Shown here: one piece after another, positions 18,892 to 28,836 of the stretch
How positions within the stretch are numbered: the stretch's first letter is position 1
Layout of the letters: each line of letters begins with the position of its first letter
NCBI RefSeq assembly: GCF_026241095.1
Contig: NZ_JAPFGB010000017.1
Location: 1 to 64,000 of the forward strand
Length of the DNA: 64,000 nt
Source: Saccharopolyspora sp. NFXS83
GTDB lineage: Bacteria; Actinomycetota; Actinomycetes; Mycobacteriales; Pseudonocardiaceae
Direction: 5' to 3'
Made by a program: the position numbers and the translations under genes
Notes under the pieces: generated by a model
The model's database searches: none
What the model was told of the DNA's origin: nothing
The model's input: only the letters and a program-made list of their open reading frames with translations

Positions 18892-19911
18892 TCAGTGCCC
18901 GTCGAGCAGCGCGCGGCGCGACGGCTGCCAGCGGACGCCGAACACGCCCATGCCGAAGTCGAGCGTGACCGCGTGCGTGCGCGCGTGCCGGTCCAGCGAC
19001 AACGGCTTCGGCTGCGCGGTCTCGTTCGCCGCCGAATCGCCGACGAAGCTCTCCACGTGCTCCGGCGGGCAGGACGGGTCGAACTCGAGCTCCACCACGT
19101 ACTGGCGCACCGGTAGCCGGAACAGTCGGCAGAAGGTGTGCTCCGGCTCGTTCGCGCCGGTGGGCATGTCGGAGATCTCGTACTCCAGCAGCATCGTCTC
19201 GCCGCGCTCCAGCGGGCGGTCGAACAGCAGCTCCGCGACGATCACGTCCCGCGCGTGGTCGGTGAGGACCTGGCCGATCCGGCACGACCGCAGCGGCCGG
19301 ATCGTCGGCGACACCGGGCTGGTCGAGGCGCCGTCGAACATCACGACCCAGCGGTCGGCTCCGTTGGCCTCCGCGCGCACCAGCTTGCTCGCGCGCACCA
19401 TCCGCTGATCGCCGTAGGCGTCGATGTGCACCACGTCGTGCTGCGAGAGCCGGGTCAGCTTGCTGTCGTGGCTGGTGTCGATCCGGGTGAGCAGTTCCAC
19501 CGCCGACTCGTTCTCCGACCACAGCTCGCTCAGCGGCGGCGCGTCGTGCGCGGCCTGCCTGGTCCGGCCGCGCGGACGTGGCGGTCCGAGCAGCGCCGAC
19601 AGTGCGCAGTCGGGCACGCCGAGCACGTTCTCCAGCTGCTGCAGGGCCAGCAGCGAGTCGGGGCGTTCCGGGCGCCGGCGGCCGGACTGCCAGTAGCTCA
19701 GCGCCGTGATGCTCACCGGTGTTCCGCGGGATTGCAGGCGGTGCTGGATCCGTTCCAGGCTCAACCGGCTGGAGCGGATCGCCGCCCGCAGCGCCACCTC
19801 GAACGGTCCGGTTCGCAGAAGTTCGGCGAGCTCGGGTGAGACCTGCGGCGCCGGGTCGCTTCGGACGGCAGTGCGCGACATGGAACGGATGTCGGTCTTC
19901 GGACCGGTCAT
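18892..19911 (-). CDS. XRE-type helix-turn-helix regulator
   Basis: About 339 residues. The HTH lies at about residues 48-100 (LSLERIQHRLQSRG, ITALSYWQSGRRRPERPDSL), followed by a short linker and a roughly 220-residue C-terminal domain without a family I recognise. The C-terminal part is rich in beta-strand-like segments and ends GVFGVRWQPSRRALLDGH. ATG 19911 is chosen because GAGGAGTAACC precedes it; an upstream ATG at 19974 lacks such a site. It is transcribed away from aspS. The target and ligand are unknown; the C-terminal domain could be a sensor. Confidence 0.8.
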   Translation of the reverse strand: MTGPKTDIRSMSRTAVRSDPAPQVSPELAELLRTGPFEVALRAAIRSSRLSLERIQHRLQSRGTPVSITALSYWQSGRRRPERPDSLLALQQLENVLGVPDCALSALLGPPRPRGRTRQAAHDAPPLSELWSENESAVELLTRIDTSHDSKLTRLSQHDVVHIDAYGDQRMVRASKLVRAEANGADRWVVMFDGASTSPVSPTIRPLRSCRIGQVLTDHARDVIVAELLFDRPLERGETMLLEYEISDMPTGANEPEHTFCRLFRLPVRQYVVELEFDPSCPPEHVESFVGDSAANETAQPKPLSLDRHARTHAVTLDFGMGVFGVRWQPSRRALLDGH

Positions 19912-20355
19912 GGTTACTCCTCGTGTCCGCCGAACTCGGGGCCTTACGCTAATGAGTGAGACTCGGTGGCGCAACGATCAAGTTTCGGTTCCCGCCACCT
20001 ACTAAAGTGTGAGGCGAATTCGCGGACTTTCTGCAGGAGGCCGTTATTTGCTCCAGCGGCCCTCTTGACATCACGAAGCGGGCCACTGCGAAACGACCGC
20101 GTCCAGTGCGCTCTCCAACGGTCCCGAGGGGCACCGGACTCGGGCGGTGAATCGGCGGGCCGCCGAACCCCGACCGCCGTCACCGCGAACAACACGCCGC
20201 GCGGAAACCTGCTGGACGGCCTCCCCGCCCCGTTGGATAACCTTGACCTCCCATTGCGTCCGCGCAGGACGGGCACCTCTAGTCGTGTGCACCCTGGCGG
20301 ACGCCTCGCTCAGTCGTCGCCAGCCGACTCGAACTCGAAGAGGAGCTCAGTACCC
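19912..20355. other. Divergent intergenic region between the XRE regulator and aspS
   Basis: 444 bases without a supported gene. The aspS reading frame is open through most of it, but nothing resembles AspRS before 20356. TTGACC (20243) and TTGCGT (20254) are possible -35 elements, without a -10 at a good distance. I see no T-box. Confidence 0.4.
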
Positions 20356-22164
20356 GTGATGCGCACGCACGAGGCCGGATCGCTTCGCGCCGGTCATGCC
20401 GGGCAGTCCGTCACCTTGGCAGGCTGGGTGGCGCGCCGTCGCGATCACGGTGGAGTGATCTTCATTGATCTCCGTGACGCTTCCGGTGTCGCCCAGGTGG
20501 TCTTCCGCGAAGGCGAGATGGCCGAGCGCGCCCACCGGCTGCGGGCGGAGTTCTGCGTCCGCATCACCGGTGACGTCGTGCGCCGCCCCGAGGGCAACGA
20601 GAACGCCGAGATCGGGACCGGCGAGATCGAGGTCTACGCCACCGAGCTCGAAGTCCTCTCCGAGGCCGCGCCGCTGCCGTTCCCGCTGGACGAGCACCTC
20701 GAGGTCGGCGAGGAGATCCGGCTCAAGCACCGCTACCTGGACCTGCGCCGCGCCGGACCGGCCAAGATCATGCGGCTGCGCAGCGACGTCAACCGGGTCG
20801 CCCGCGAGGTGCTGCACGAGCGGGACTTCGTCGAGATCGAGACGCCGACGATGACCCGCTCCACTCCGGAAGGCGCCCGCGACTTCCTGGTCCCGGCGCG
20901 GTTGCAGCCGGGCAGCTGGTACGCGCTGCCGCAGTCGCCGCAGCTGTTCAAGCAGCTGCTCATGGTCGGCGGCATGGAGCGCTACTTCCAGATCGCGCGC
21001 TGCTACCGGGACGAGGACTTCCGGGCCGACCGGCAGCCGGAGTTCACCCAGCTCGACGTCGAGATGAGCTTCGTCGAGCAGGACGACGTGATCGAGCTCG
21101 GCGAGCAGATCATCGCCGGGCTGTGGAAGCTGATCGGGCACGAGATCACCACCCCGATCCCGCGGATCACCTACGCCGACGCGATGGCCCGCTACGGCAG
21201 CGACAAGCCCGACCTGCGCTTCGGGCTGGAGCTCACCGAGCTCACCGAGTACTTCGCCGACACCCCGTTCCGGGTGTTCCGCGCGCCCTACGTCGGCGCG
21301 GTCGTCATGCCCGGCGGCGCGAGCCAGCCGCGGCGCCAGCTCGACGCCTGGCAGGACTGGGCGAAGCAGCGCGGCGCCAAGGGCTTGGCCTACGTGCTGG
21401 TGGGCGAGGACGGCACGCTGTCCGGCCCGGTGGCGAAGAACCTCTCCGAGCCCGAGCGCGAAGGCCTCGCCAAGGCCGTCGGCGCGGCACCGGGCGACTG
21501 CGTGTTCTTCGCCGCGGGCGAGCGCGCCCCCTCGCGAGCGCTGCTGGGTGCGGCCCGGCTGGAGATCGGCGAGCGCTGCGGCCTCATCGACCACGACGCC
21601 TGGTCGTTCGTGTGGGTGGTGGACGCGCCGATGTTCGAGTCCATCGCCGACACCGACGACGTCGCCGTCGGCACCGGTCGCTGGACCGCGGTGCACCACC
21701 CGTTCACCGCGCCTAACGCGGACTGGGCCGAGGACTTCGACCAGGACCCGGAGAACGCGCTGGCCTGGGCCTACGACATCGTCTGCAACGGCAACGAGAT
21801 CGGCGGCGGCTCCATCCGCGTGCACCGCGGCGACGTGCAGGAGCGGGTGTTCTCGGTGCTGGGCATCTCCGAGGAGCAGGCGCGGGAGAAGTTCGGCTTC
21901 CTGCTCGACGCGTTCAAATTCGGCGCGCCCCCGCACGGCGGCATCGCCTTCGGCTGGGACCGGATCTGCATGCTGCTGGCCGGGGCGGACTCGCTGCGCG
22001 AGGTCATCGCCTTCCCGAAGAGCGGCGGCGGTTTCGACCCGCTGACCAGTGCGCCCGCGCCGATCACGGACGCGCAGCGCAAGGAAGCCGGCGTGGACGC
22101 GAAGCCCGAGGTGAAGCCGAAGGACTCGGTGCCCACCGAGAAGCTGACCGAAGAGCAGAGCTGA
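20356..22164 (+). CDS. aspS: Aspartyl-tRNA synthetase (AspRS)
   Basis: Class II synthetase charging tRNA-Asp. About 602 residues: N-terminal OB anticodon domain ([23 protein letters not shown]), motif 1 region, motif 2 ([21 protein letters not shown]), a bacterial GAD insertion, and motif 3 ([14 protein letters not shown]). GTG 20356 ([10 protein letters not shown]) is chosen from homologues and GAGGAG at 20338-20343; ATG 20359 is the next codon. Most actinobacteria lack a full amidotransferase-free Asn route, so this enzyme may also mischarge tRNA-Asn, but sequence alone does not decide that. Confidence 0.95.
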   Translation: MMRTHEAGSLRAGHAGQSVTLAGWVARRRDHGGVIFIDLRDASGVAQVVFREGEMAERAHRLRAEFCVRITGDVVRRPEGNENAEIGTGEIEVYATELEVLSEAAPLPFPLDEHLEVGEEIRLKHRYLDLRRAGPAKIMRLRSDVNRVAREVLHERDFVEIETPTMTRSTPEGARDFLVPARLQPGSWYALPQSPQLFKQLLMVGGMERYFQIARCYRDEDFRADRQPEFTQLDVEMSFVEQDDVIELGEQIIAGLWKLIGHEITTPIPRITYADAMARYGSDKPDLRFGLELTELTEYFADTPFRVFRAPYVGAVVMPGGASQPRRQLDAWQDWAKQRGAKGLAYVLVGEDGTLSGPVAKNLSEPEREGLAKAVGAAPGDCVFFAAGERAPSRALLGAARLEIGERCGLIDHDAWSFVWVVDAPMFESIADTDDVAVGTGRWTAVHHPFTAPNADWAEDFDQDPENALAWAYDIVCNGNEIGGGSIRVHRGDVQERVFSVLGISEEQAREKFGFLLDAFKFGAPPHGGIAFGWDRICMLLAGADSLREVIAFPKSGGGFDPLTSAPAPITDAQRKEAGVDAKPEVKPKDSVPTEKLTEEQS

Positions 22165-22287
22165 GAAGTCCGTTCAGAATGGTCTGCGTCGTGGGTCGCT
22201 CAGCCGGACCGCAGCGGGTCCGCCGCTGACGGGACGGCGAACGAGGACCAGTCCGGAAGGACTTCCGAGGCCGAGGCGGGGTTCGTC

Positions 22288-23223
22288 GTGCTGCACCTGC
22301 GGATAGTCAGCCCACCGGAGCGGACCGAGCAGGTGCTGGCGGTGCTGCGCGAGCAGCGCGGCACCGCCCACCTGTGCCTGCTCCCGCAGGCGGCGCTCGA
22401 CCCTCCCGGCGACGTCATCGAAGCCGACGTGGCCCGGGAGGCCGCCGACGACGTCCTCGACGCCATCGCCGCCGACGAGCTCGCCCAGGTGGGCGCGGTG
22501 CAGCTCACCGACGGCGGGACGGTGCTGTCCGAGCGTGCGGAGCAGGCGGAGCGGGCGGCGCCCGGCGACCCGTCGGACGCCGTGGTCTGGGACGACCTCA
22601 TCGCCCGAACAGGTGAAGAGGCCCGGCTCAGCGGCACGTTCGTGGCGTTCCTGGCGCTGGCCTGCCTGCTGGCCGCGGTCGGGGTCATCACCGACTCCGA
22701 AGTCACCGTGGTGGGCGCGATGGTGGTCGGTCCCGAGTTCGGCCCGCTGGCCGCGGTCGTGGTCGGCATCGCCCGGCGCCGCTGGGAACTCGTTCGGCAA
22801 GCGCTGCTGGCGCTGGGCGTCGGGTTCCCGGTAGCGATGGTGATCACCGTGGGCGCGACCTTGGTGGGTGAGGCGCTGGGGTTGATCAGCCCCGGTTCGC
22901 TCGCGGACAACGACCAGGTGGCGTTCGTCTACCAGGTCGGCTGGGCCTCGCTCGTCGTGTCGTTGCTGGCCGGGGCGGCGGGAATGCTGTCGCTGACCTC
23001 CGCGAAGTCGGCGGTGCTGGTCGGCGTGTTCATCTCGGTGACCACGGTGCCCGCCGCCGGGTACGCCGCGGTGGCCGCGACGCTGGGCGCCTGGGACCGG
23101 TTCCTGGCGTCGACGGCGCAGCTCGCGGTGAACCTCACCGGGATCGTGGTCGCGGCGTCGCTGGTGCTGCTGGTGCGCTCGTCGCGCAGGCGCGCCGGGG
23201 ATTCGGCGGTGCCGATCGCTTGA
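22288..23223 (+). CDS. DUF389 membrane protein
   Basis: 311 residues. A soluble N-terminal domain of about 100 residues (MLHLRIVSPPERTEQVLAVL) precedes six or so hydrophobic segments carrying the DUF389 signature GVITDSEVTVVGAMVVGPEFGPL (split around residues 130-155) and SAKSAVLVGVFISVTTVPA. These TIGR00341-like proteins are multi-pass membrane proteins of unknown role. GTG start at 22288. It stands alone between aspS and the kinase-like gene. Confidence 0.87.
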   Translation: MLHLRIVSPPERTEQVLAVLREQRGTAHLCLLPQAALDPPGDVIEADVAREAADDVLDAIAADELAQVGAVQLTDGGTVLSERAEQAERAAPGDPSDAVVWDDLIARTGEEARLSGTFVAFLALACLLAAVGVITDSEVTVVGAMVVGPEFGPLAAVVVGIARRRWELVRQALLALGVGFPVAMVITVGATLVGEALGLISPGSLADNDQVAFVYQVGWASLVVSLLAGAAGMLSLTSAKSAVLVGVFISVTTVPAAGYAAVAATLGAWDRFLASTAQLAVNLTGIVVAASLVLLVRSSRRRAGDSAVPIA

Positions 23224-23466
23224 GCGCCGGGCCGTTCGCCCGCGGCCGTTCGAGCTTTCTTCTCACGGATGCAACGCGAGCGTCCCCCGGCTCCGTCAGG
23301 GTCAACGTGGGAGAGCCGGGCCGGTGCGCGGCGACGTCGGGTGGGCGTCCTCGCGCACTCGTCGGGGTGGCTGTGATTCAGCCGGATGAGCGCGAACGGT
23401 GCGCGCGCTACTACGAACGGTGGCGCACTTGACCGGTCTTGCCCATTCGGGTTCAGGTTGTGGGGG

Positions 23467-23472
23467 TAGTGT
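23467..23472 (+). promoter_or_regulatory. Candidate -10 box, near-leaderless start
   Basis: TAGTGT ends nine bases before ATG 23482. This spacing would place transcription start at or just before the start codon, the leaderless arrangement common in actinobacteria. No convincing -35 is seen at the right distance. Confidence 0.4.
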
Positions 23473-23481
23473 CTGGAGACG

Positions 23482-24699
23482 ATGAGCGTGGAGATCACTT
23501 CCGGCCCTCCGGAGGTCCGAGTGCCCGGCAGCACCACGGTGACCGACACCGTCGGCACCGCAGAAGCCGTGCTCAGCAAGCGCATGGGAGCTCCGGTCCG
23601 CCTAGCCGATGCCGAGGACCTGGGCGGCAGCGAGCGCTCGGTGGTGCTGCGCGTGCGGGTCGCCGAGACGCCGTACGAACTGCCGCGCACCCTGGTGCTC
23701 AAGCACTACGGCGACTGCCCGGAAGAGGCTCGCTCGGATCCGTTCGCGCACGAGGCGGCGAGCTGCCAGCTGGCGACGGCGCTGCCCCCGGAGATCCGCG
23801 TCGGCCCCGAACTCATCGCGCACGACGCCGACCGGCGGCTGCTGGTGCTGGAGGACCTGGGCCGCGGCTCGACGCTCGCGGACGTGCTGTTCGGCGAGGA
23901 CCCGCGGGCCGCTGAGCGCGCCCTGCTGGCCTGGGCTCGGGCGCTGGGCAGGCTGCACACGACGCTGGCAGGCCGCGAAGCCGACTTCGACGCGCTGATG
24001 CGCCGGGTGGGCGCGCGGTCCTGGACGGACCCGGTGGCCGACGACATCGTGCGGTCGCTGACCGATCTGCCCGGACTCATCGAGCAGTCGCTGGGCGTGA
24101 GCACGCCGCCGGAGGTGGTGTCGCGGCTGCAGACGGCCGCCGAGCTGCTGAGCCAGGGCCGCTACCGCTCCTTCAGCCCGTCGGACATCTGCCCGGACAA
24201 CAGCCTCGTGACCGGGACCGGGGTGCGGTTCCTGGACTTCGAGTGGGGTTGCGTGCGCGACGTCGCGCTGGACGCTGCCTACCTGCAGTACCCGTTCCCG
24301 TCGTCGTGGTGCTCGTACTCGCTGCCGGAGAACCTCGCGGACGGGATGCTGGCGACCTGGCGCTCCGAGATCGCCGAGGTGTGGCCGGAGCTCGACGACG
24401 ACGCGGTGCTGATGCCGCGGCTGTTCAACGCCCAGGTGCTGTGGGTGTGGGTGTCGACGTGGTGGTTCCTGCCCCGCACGGGGGAGTCGGACCGGCCGAT
24501 CGACTTGCACATGCCGTCGCCGCGCCGCAGCACGGCGCTGGTGGACCGCTGGCGCAAGCTGCGCGACGACGCGGTGGACTGCGGTGAGCCGCAGCTGGCC
24601 GGATACGCCTCGGCGATGGTCGACGCGCTGGTGGAGCGGTTCGGCGCGGGCGCGCTGCAGCTGCTGCGCTACCCGGCGTTCCGCGACGAGGAGAAGTGA
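23482..24699 (+). CDS. Aminoglycoside phosphotransferase-fold protein
   Basis: 405 residues with a kinase-like fold: lysine in LVLKHYG (Lys74), hinge LVLEDLGRGS (122-130), catalytic loop SPSDICPDN (232-240) and metal-binding LDFEWG (251-256). The usual HxD of the catalytic loop is PxD here, while Asp235, Asn240 and Asp252 are kept. It could phosphorylate a small molecule, but no substrate is evident and the lost histidine is a caution. Its stop overlaps the GNAT gene by four bases, so the two probably act together. Confidence 0.8.
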   Translation: MSVEITSGPPEVRVPGSTTVTDTVGTAEAVLSKRMGAPVRLADAEDLGGSERSVVLRVRVAETPYELPRTLVLKHYGDCPEEARSDPFAHEAASCQLATALPPEIRVGPELIAHDADRRLLVLEDLGRGSTLADVLFGEDPRAAERALLAWARALGRLHTTLAGREADFDALMRRVGARSWTDPVADDIVRSLTDLPGLIEQSLGVSTPPEVVSRLQTAAELLSQGRYRSFSPSDICPDNSLVTGTGVRFLDFEWGCVRDVALDAAYLQYPFPSSWCSYSLPENLADGMLATWRSEIAEVWPELDDDAVLMPRLFNAQVLWVWVSTWWFLPRTGESDRPIDLHMPSPRRSTALVDRWRKLRDDAVDCGEPQLAGYASAMVDALVERFGAGALQLLRYPAFRDEEK

Positions 24700-25463
24700 G
24701 CGGTTCGACCTCGTGCTCGCCGGCGATCGGCGCGGTCGATCGGATCTTCGAGGTCGAGCGGGCCGCTGCTGACACGTGGCCCGCGACGACGGTGCTGGAG
24801 TCGGAGGGCTGGCTGCTGCGGCACTGCGACCGGCTGCGCCGCGGCCGTTCCAACTCGGCGTTGCCCCCGCGCCACGTCCGCGACCTCGAATCCTCGGTCG
24901 ACGAGCTGGTGCGGTTCTACGTCGAACGTGAAGCGCCGCCGTTGGTGCAGGTCGGCCCGATGCCGTGGCACGCGGAGCTGGACGAGCACCTGGCCGCGCG
25001 CGGGTTCCGCCGGGACGGGCCGGTGCGGGTGCTGACCTCCGAGGGGGTGCTCGACACCGCGGCTCCGGACGTGCGGGTGCGCCTGGACGCGGAGCCGACG
25101 CCCGGCTGGCTGGCCGCCTCGGTGGCGGCGGGCGGACGCGCGGAGCCCGCGCTGGCCGCCATCGGCGGCCCCGTCCGCTTCGCGACCGCCGAGGTCGACG
25201 GCGTGCCCGCGGGGGTCGGCCTGTTCGCGGTGCGGGGTTCGTGGTGCGCGGTGTACTGCATGGCCACGGTCGCGGGATTCCGCAGGCGCGGGATCGCCCG
25301 TTCCGTGCTGCGCGCGGGTGCGCGGTGGGCGCGGGAGTCGGGCGCGGCGGAGCTGTTCCTCCAGGTGGCGGCGGACAACGAGCCCGCGGTGCGGCTGTAC
25401 GCGAGATGCGGTTTCGAGTTGTCGCACGAGTACCACTACCGTGTTGCGGATACGCGGATTTAG
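24696..25463 (+). CDS. GNAT family N-acetyltransferase
   Basis: 255 residues. The C-terminal half carries the acetyl-CoA-binding pattern ATVAGFRRRGIARSVLRAG and the typical final strand-helix LQVAADNEPAVRLYARCGFE. The N-terminal half (WLLRHCDRLRRGRSNSALPP) resembles the tandem-GNAT proteins whose first domain is degenerate. GTG 24696 overlaps the upstream kinase-fold stop (GTGA), so the pair is co-translated; kinase and acetyltransferase folds in one operon suggest modification of a shared small molecule, which is only an inference. Confidence 0.83.
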   Translation: MSGSTSCSPAIGAVDRIFEVERAAADTWPATTVLESEGWLLRHCDRLRRGRSNSALPPRHVRDLESSVDELVRFYVEREAPPLVQVGPMPWHAELDEHLAARGFRRDGPVRVLTSEGVLDTAAPDVRVRLDAEPTPGWLAASVAAGGRAEPALAAIGGPVRFATAEVDGVPAGVGLFAVRGSWCAVYCMATVAGFRRRGIARSVLRAGARWARESGAAELFLQVAADNEPAVRLYARCGFELSHEYHYRVADTRI

Positions 25464-25639
25464 TTCAGCGCTCACCTTTTCGCAACTTGGGCCTGTTCGG
25501 GGCCACTCGTTCGGGCGCGAAGTACCCGAGCAGGTGGAGAACATGTAGCGAAACGCGCATGTCCAGGCGGTGAACGGGTGTCCCGCTTGCGGCTAGGTGA
25601 GTGAAGCGGTTTTAGTGCATTAATCTTTCTTCATGTTTG

Positions 25640-25685
25640 GGGTGATGATCACCCTTGCATTTACACTGGGGGCATCGGATAGGTT
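25640..25685 (+). promoter_or_regulatory. Promoter with operator-like inverted repeat
   Basis: In the 406-base gap after the GNAT gene. GGGTGAT-G-ATCACCC (25640-25654) is a perfect 7-bp inverted repeat directly beside TTGCAT (25655-25660) and TAGGTT (25680-25685), a plausible -35/-10 pair with a 19-base spacer. It would drive the small secreted-protein gene at 25870. The flanking DNA (25610-25670) is unusually AT-rich. The remainder of the gap holds nothing I can name. Confidence 0.45.
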
Positions 25686-25869
25686 GTGTCGAGCAACCGG
25701 TAGCCCGTTCCCTCAAAAGCGAGGGCGGTGCGCCGGCTGCAGGCGCCGGAGTGAGTGGTCCCGCGCTGCGGCGGGACGAAACCGCCGGCATTCGGGACAC
25801 CTCGGCTGGGCATCGTCGCCCCCGTTCTCCGTCGGCCGCGGGTTCGAACAGGTTTCTCCAGGAGGCATG

Positions 25870-26235
25870 ATGCGCACCAGGATCGTGAGGGCGGGGTTGT
25901 TCCTGCTGTTCACGGTTCTGCTCGCGGTCGTGGTGCCGTTCCAGTCGACGCTGTGCGCGGAGCTGGCGGTGCGCAACACCTCGGAGATCAAGACCAACGA
26001 GATCAAGGAGCACAGCGAGAAGCTCCGCCAGCGCCCGATGTCCGCCTCCCCGTCCCGGCGGGAGGACCGGAAGCCGGAGCCGTTCGGGCCGCTGCCCAAG
26101 GTCTTCCAGCAGGACTTGGCCGCGCGGCACGCCCCTTGCGCCTCCAGCGAGGCGGTGCACCCGATCTCCCAGCCGGGTGCGAACTGCGTCCGGGAAAGAC
26201 ATGCGCCCGCCGTGCTCCAGGTCTATCGGCACTGA
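25870..26235 (+). CDS. Small secreted or membrane-anchored protein of unknown function
   Basis: About 121 residues. A hydrophobic N-terminus (RIVRAGLFLLFTVLLAVVVPF, residues 4-24, here cut to its core LFLLFTVLLAVVV) can act as signal peptide or anchor. The rest is charged and hydrophilic with four cysteines. ATG 25870 is chosen because AGGAGG (25860-25865) is four bases upstream; ATG 25867 is too close. I recognise no family. It precedes the carbonic anhydrase gene by 67 bases on the same strand. Confidence 0.6.
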   Translation: MRTRIVRAGLFLLFTVLLAVVVPFQSTLCAELAVRNTSEIKTNEIKEHSEKLRQRPMSASPSRREDRKPEPFGPLPKVFQQDLAARHAPCASSEAVHPISQPGANCVRERHAPAVLQVYRH

Positions 26236-26302
26236 GCACGTATCCGCGATGCGGATACGTCCGAACGTCCATGACCTTTCTTACGTCCAGTGAGGCGGCG
26301 CC

Positions 26303-26917
26303 ATGAATTTCGAACACCTGGTGGACCATGCCCGGCGGCACCCCCGCATGGTCTCCGAAGCACATCGCAGGGAACTCGCCACGGGTCAACAGCCGGTGGC
26401 GTTGTTCATCACCTGTTCAGATTCGCGGGTGATGCCCTCCAAGATCACCGGAGCGGAACCCGGAAAACTATTCGAATTGCGCACCGCGGGGAATGTGGTG
26501 CCGCACTACGTGCCGGATTCGGCGTCCAGCGAAATGGCGACCATCGAATACGCCGTGCTGCAGCTGAAGGTGCCGGAAATCGTGGTCTGCGGGCACTCGC
26601 ACTGCGGTGCGGTGACGGCCAAGTGCGCGGCAGGTCACGGCCTCGAGCAGCTTCCGGCGATGCGGACCTGGCTGGGCACCGGCGAACCGCCGACCACCGC
26701 GCTGAACTCCCCGGAACCGGGAGTGCGCTCGGAGAGCAAAGCGCACGTCCGCGAACAGCTGGACACCTTGTTCGAGTACCCGTTCATCCGCGACCGGGTT
26801 TCGAACGGGGACCTGCGCGTGCACGGCTGGTTCTACGAGATCGACACCGGTCTCGTCTTCCGCTCCCCGGATCGGACTCCGGACCAGACCGGAAATGTGG
26901 ACTTCCTCCCGCTGTGA
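26303..26917 (+). CDS. Beta-carbonic anhydrase
   Basis: Zinc enzyme interconverting CO2 and bicarbonate, cytosolic. 204 residues, usual for the family. Ligands and catalytic dyad are visible: CSDSR (Cys38, Asp40, Arg42) and CGHSHCG (His98, Cys101). It also has ELRTAGNVVP and the final GWFYEIDTGLV strand typical of plant-type beta enzymes. The next gene on the same strand is a SulP anion transporter, a pairing known from bicarbonate uptake systems. The 313-base gap argues for separate start signals. Confidence 0.94.
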   Translation: MNFEHLVDHARRHPRMVSEAHRRELATGQQPVALFITCSDSRVMPSKITGAEPGKLFELRTAGNVVPHYVPDSASSEMATIEYAVLQLKVPEIVVCGHSHCGAVTAKCAAGHGLEQLPAMRTWLGTGEPPTTALNSPEPGVRSESKAHVREQLDTLFEYPFIRDRVSNGDLRVHGWFYEIDTGLVFRSPDRTPDQTGNVDFLPL

Positions 26918-27230
26918 CCGGTCCGGCGCGGATCGTGACCGATCGCGCGCTATTCGAACGCCGTACGGCGTAGTTCGCTGAACCGAATACCTCAAGGCGG
27001 ATCCGACCGGGTGCGCGCTCGTCGAACGAGCGCGCACCGGCGAATCGCCGTCGATGCCTCGTGTTCGCGGGGCGTCGATTCACCGAGCGGGACGGCACGA
27101 GCCGATCGCCGGCCGCGGACCCCGCGGTGGCGCGCTCGTGCTCGGGCGTTGATCCGCCCTCCCGCCTGCCGCCGCCTCCCGCAGGTGCCGCGGCGACCTG
27201 ATCAACCAAGACATTGATGGAGAGTGCACA
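26918..27230. other. Intergenic region between carbonic anhydrase and SulP
   Basis: 313 bases. Apart from the GGAG ribosome site before GTG 27231 and an inverted pair around TCGTCGAACGAGCG near 27020, I see no gene or clear promoter. Confidence 0.4.
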
Positions 27231-28748
27231 GTGACCGCTCAACTCGACGCGTCCTCGAAGAAGGGACGCGGTGCCGGAGTTCCGCAGTGGCCGAAGGGGA
27301 CCTTCGGGGCCGATTTCGCCGCTTCGCTGGTGGTGTTCCTGGTGGCCCTGCCGCTGTGCGTCGGCGTCGCCGTCGCCTCCGGCGTGCCCGCCGAGCTCGG
27401 CATCATCACCGGTGTCATCGGCGGCATCGTGGTGGGGCTGCTCCCCGGCAGCACCATGCAGGTCAGCGGCCCCGCCGCCGGTCTGACCGTGCTGGTGGCC
27501 TCGGCGGTGTCCGACCACGGCCTCGGCACGCTGGGCGTGATCGTCCTCGGCGCCGGTGTGCTGCAGATCGTGATGGGCATCGGCCGCATCGGCACCTGGT
27601 TCCGGGCGATCTCGCCCTCGGTCGTGACGGGCATGCTCGCCGGCATCGGCCTCGTGATCATGCTCGGGCAGCTCTACCCGGTAGGCGGGTTGGAGCAGCC
27701 CGCGCACACCGCGGAGAAGTTCACCGGGCTGCCCGGCCTGGTCGCGGCGATGTTCACCACGCCGCAGGGGCAGGCGGGGCTCGGCGTCGCGGTGGTGACG
27801 CTGGTGATCCTGTTCGGCTGGCAGAAGATGCCGGAGAAGGTCCGCGGGATTCCCGCGCCGCTGGTCGCGGTCGTGCTGGTCAGCGCCGCCGCGTGGGCGC
27901 TCTCGCTGCCGTTGAAGATGACCGAGGTCGGTTCGCTGCTGGACGCGATCAACATCCCGACCGGCGATGCGTGGGCTTCGGCCGTCACGCCCGCCGTGAT
28001 CGGTTCGATGGTGACCTTCGCGCTGATCGCTTCGGCGGAGAGCCTGTTCAGCGCCGCCGCCGTGGACCGGATGCACGACGGTGCGAAGACGCAGTACAAC
28101 AAGGAGCTCCTCGCTCAGGGTGCGGGCAACGCGGCCTGCGGTCTGCTGGGCGCGCTGCCGATGACCGCGGTGATCGTCCGCTCCGGCGCCAACGTGCGCG
28201 CCGGCGCGAAGACGAAGATGTCCCGCGTCCTGCACGGCGTCTGGCTGCTGCTGTTCGTGATGGCGCTTCCGGGGCTGCTCGGGTACATCCCGACCGCGGT
28301 GCTGGCCGCCCTGCTGATCCAGGCGGGCTGGAAGCTGCTGGAGCTCAACAAGGTCGTCGAGATGATCCGGACGAACCGGCCCGAGGCGCTCATCCTCGTG
28401 CTGACCGCCGTGATGATCGTGTCGACCGACCTGCTCATCGGCACCCTGATCGGCCTCGGCGCCGCCGTGATCAAGACCGCGTTCGACGTCTCGCGCCTGT
28501 CGGTGAAGGAGGAGGAGCACGACGACGGCCACCTGCGCCTGGAGTTCGGCGGCAACGCCACCTTCCTCCGGTTGCCGCGGTTGCTGGAGCGGCTGGAGAA
28601 CGTTCCGGCGGACAAGAGCGTGCACCTCGACCTGAGCACCGTCCGGCACCTGGACCAGGCGTGCCACCAGGCGGTCGAGAACTGGGTCGCGCAACGCGAG
28701 CGGGACAACGCCCGCACCGAGGTGGCGATGCCCGCGGGCGTCAGCTGA
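27231..28748 (+). CDS. SulP family anion transporter, probable bicarbonate importer
   Basis: 505 residues: 10-12 hydrophobic segments beginning [20 protein letters not shown], with SulP hallmarks [33 protein letters not shown] and a degenerate C-terminal STAS-like domain ([30 protein letters not shown]). SulP proteins move sulfate, bicarbonate or other anions. The carbonic anhydrase directly upstream suggests bicarbonate, as in BicA-type systems; this is inference from context. GTG start with GGAG upstream. Confidence 0.9.
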   Translation: MTAQLDASSKKGRGAGVPQWPKGTFGADFAASLVVFLVALPLCVGVAVASGVPAELGIITGVIGGIVVGLLPGSTMQVSGPAAGLTVLVASAVSDHGLGTLGVIVLGAGVLQIVMGIGRIGTWFRAISPSVVTGMLAGIGLVIMLGQLYPVGGLEQPAHTAEKFTGLPGLVAAMFTTPQGQAGLGVAVVTLVILFGWQKMPEKVRGIPAPLVAVVLVSAAAWALSLPLKMTEVGSLLDAINIPTGDAWASAVTPAVIGSMVTFALIASAESLFSAAAVDRMHDGAKTQYNKELLAQGAGNAACGLLGALPMTAVIVRSGANVRAGAKTKMSRVLHGVWLLLFVMALPGLLGYIPTAVLAALLIQAGWKLLELNKVVEMIRTNRPEALILVLTAVMIVSTDLLIGTLIGLGAAVIKTAFDVSRLSVKEEEHDDGHLRLEFGGNATFLRLPRLLERLENVPADKSVHLDLSTVRHLDQACHQAVENWVAQRERDNARTEVAMPAGVS

Positions 28749-28823
28749 CCTCGATGAACCGCACGCCGCGCCGGAGGTGCTCCACGGGAGGACCTCTGGC
28801 GCGGTCGTGTCGGGGGCGGCGGG

Positions 28824-28829
28824 TAGCGT
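28824..28829 (+). promoter_or_regulatory. Candidate leaderless promoter of rarA (-10 TAGCGT)
   Basis: TAGCGT ends seven bases before GTG 28837, so transcription would begin at the start codon. There is no Shine-Dalgarno before this GTG, which fits a leaderless mRNA. Confidence 0.5.
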
Positions 28830-28836
28830 CGGCGAC

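Noticed and set aside
19912-20355. T-box riboswitch ahead of aspS (also considered for hisS and alaS)
   Set aside because: No T-box consensus (such as TGGN) with a following terminator/antiterminator could be seen.
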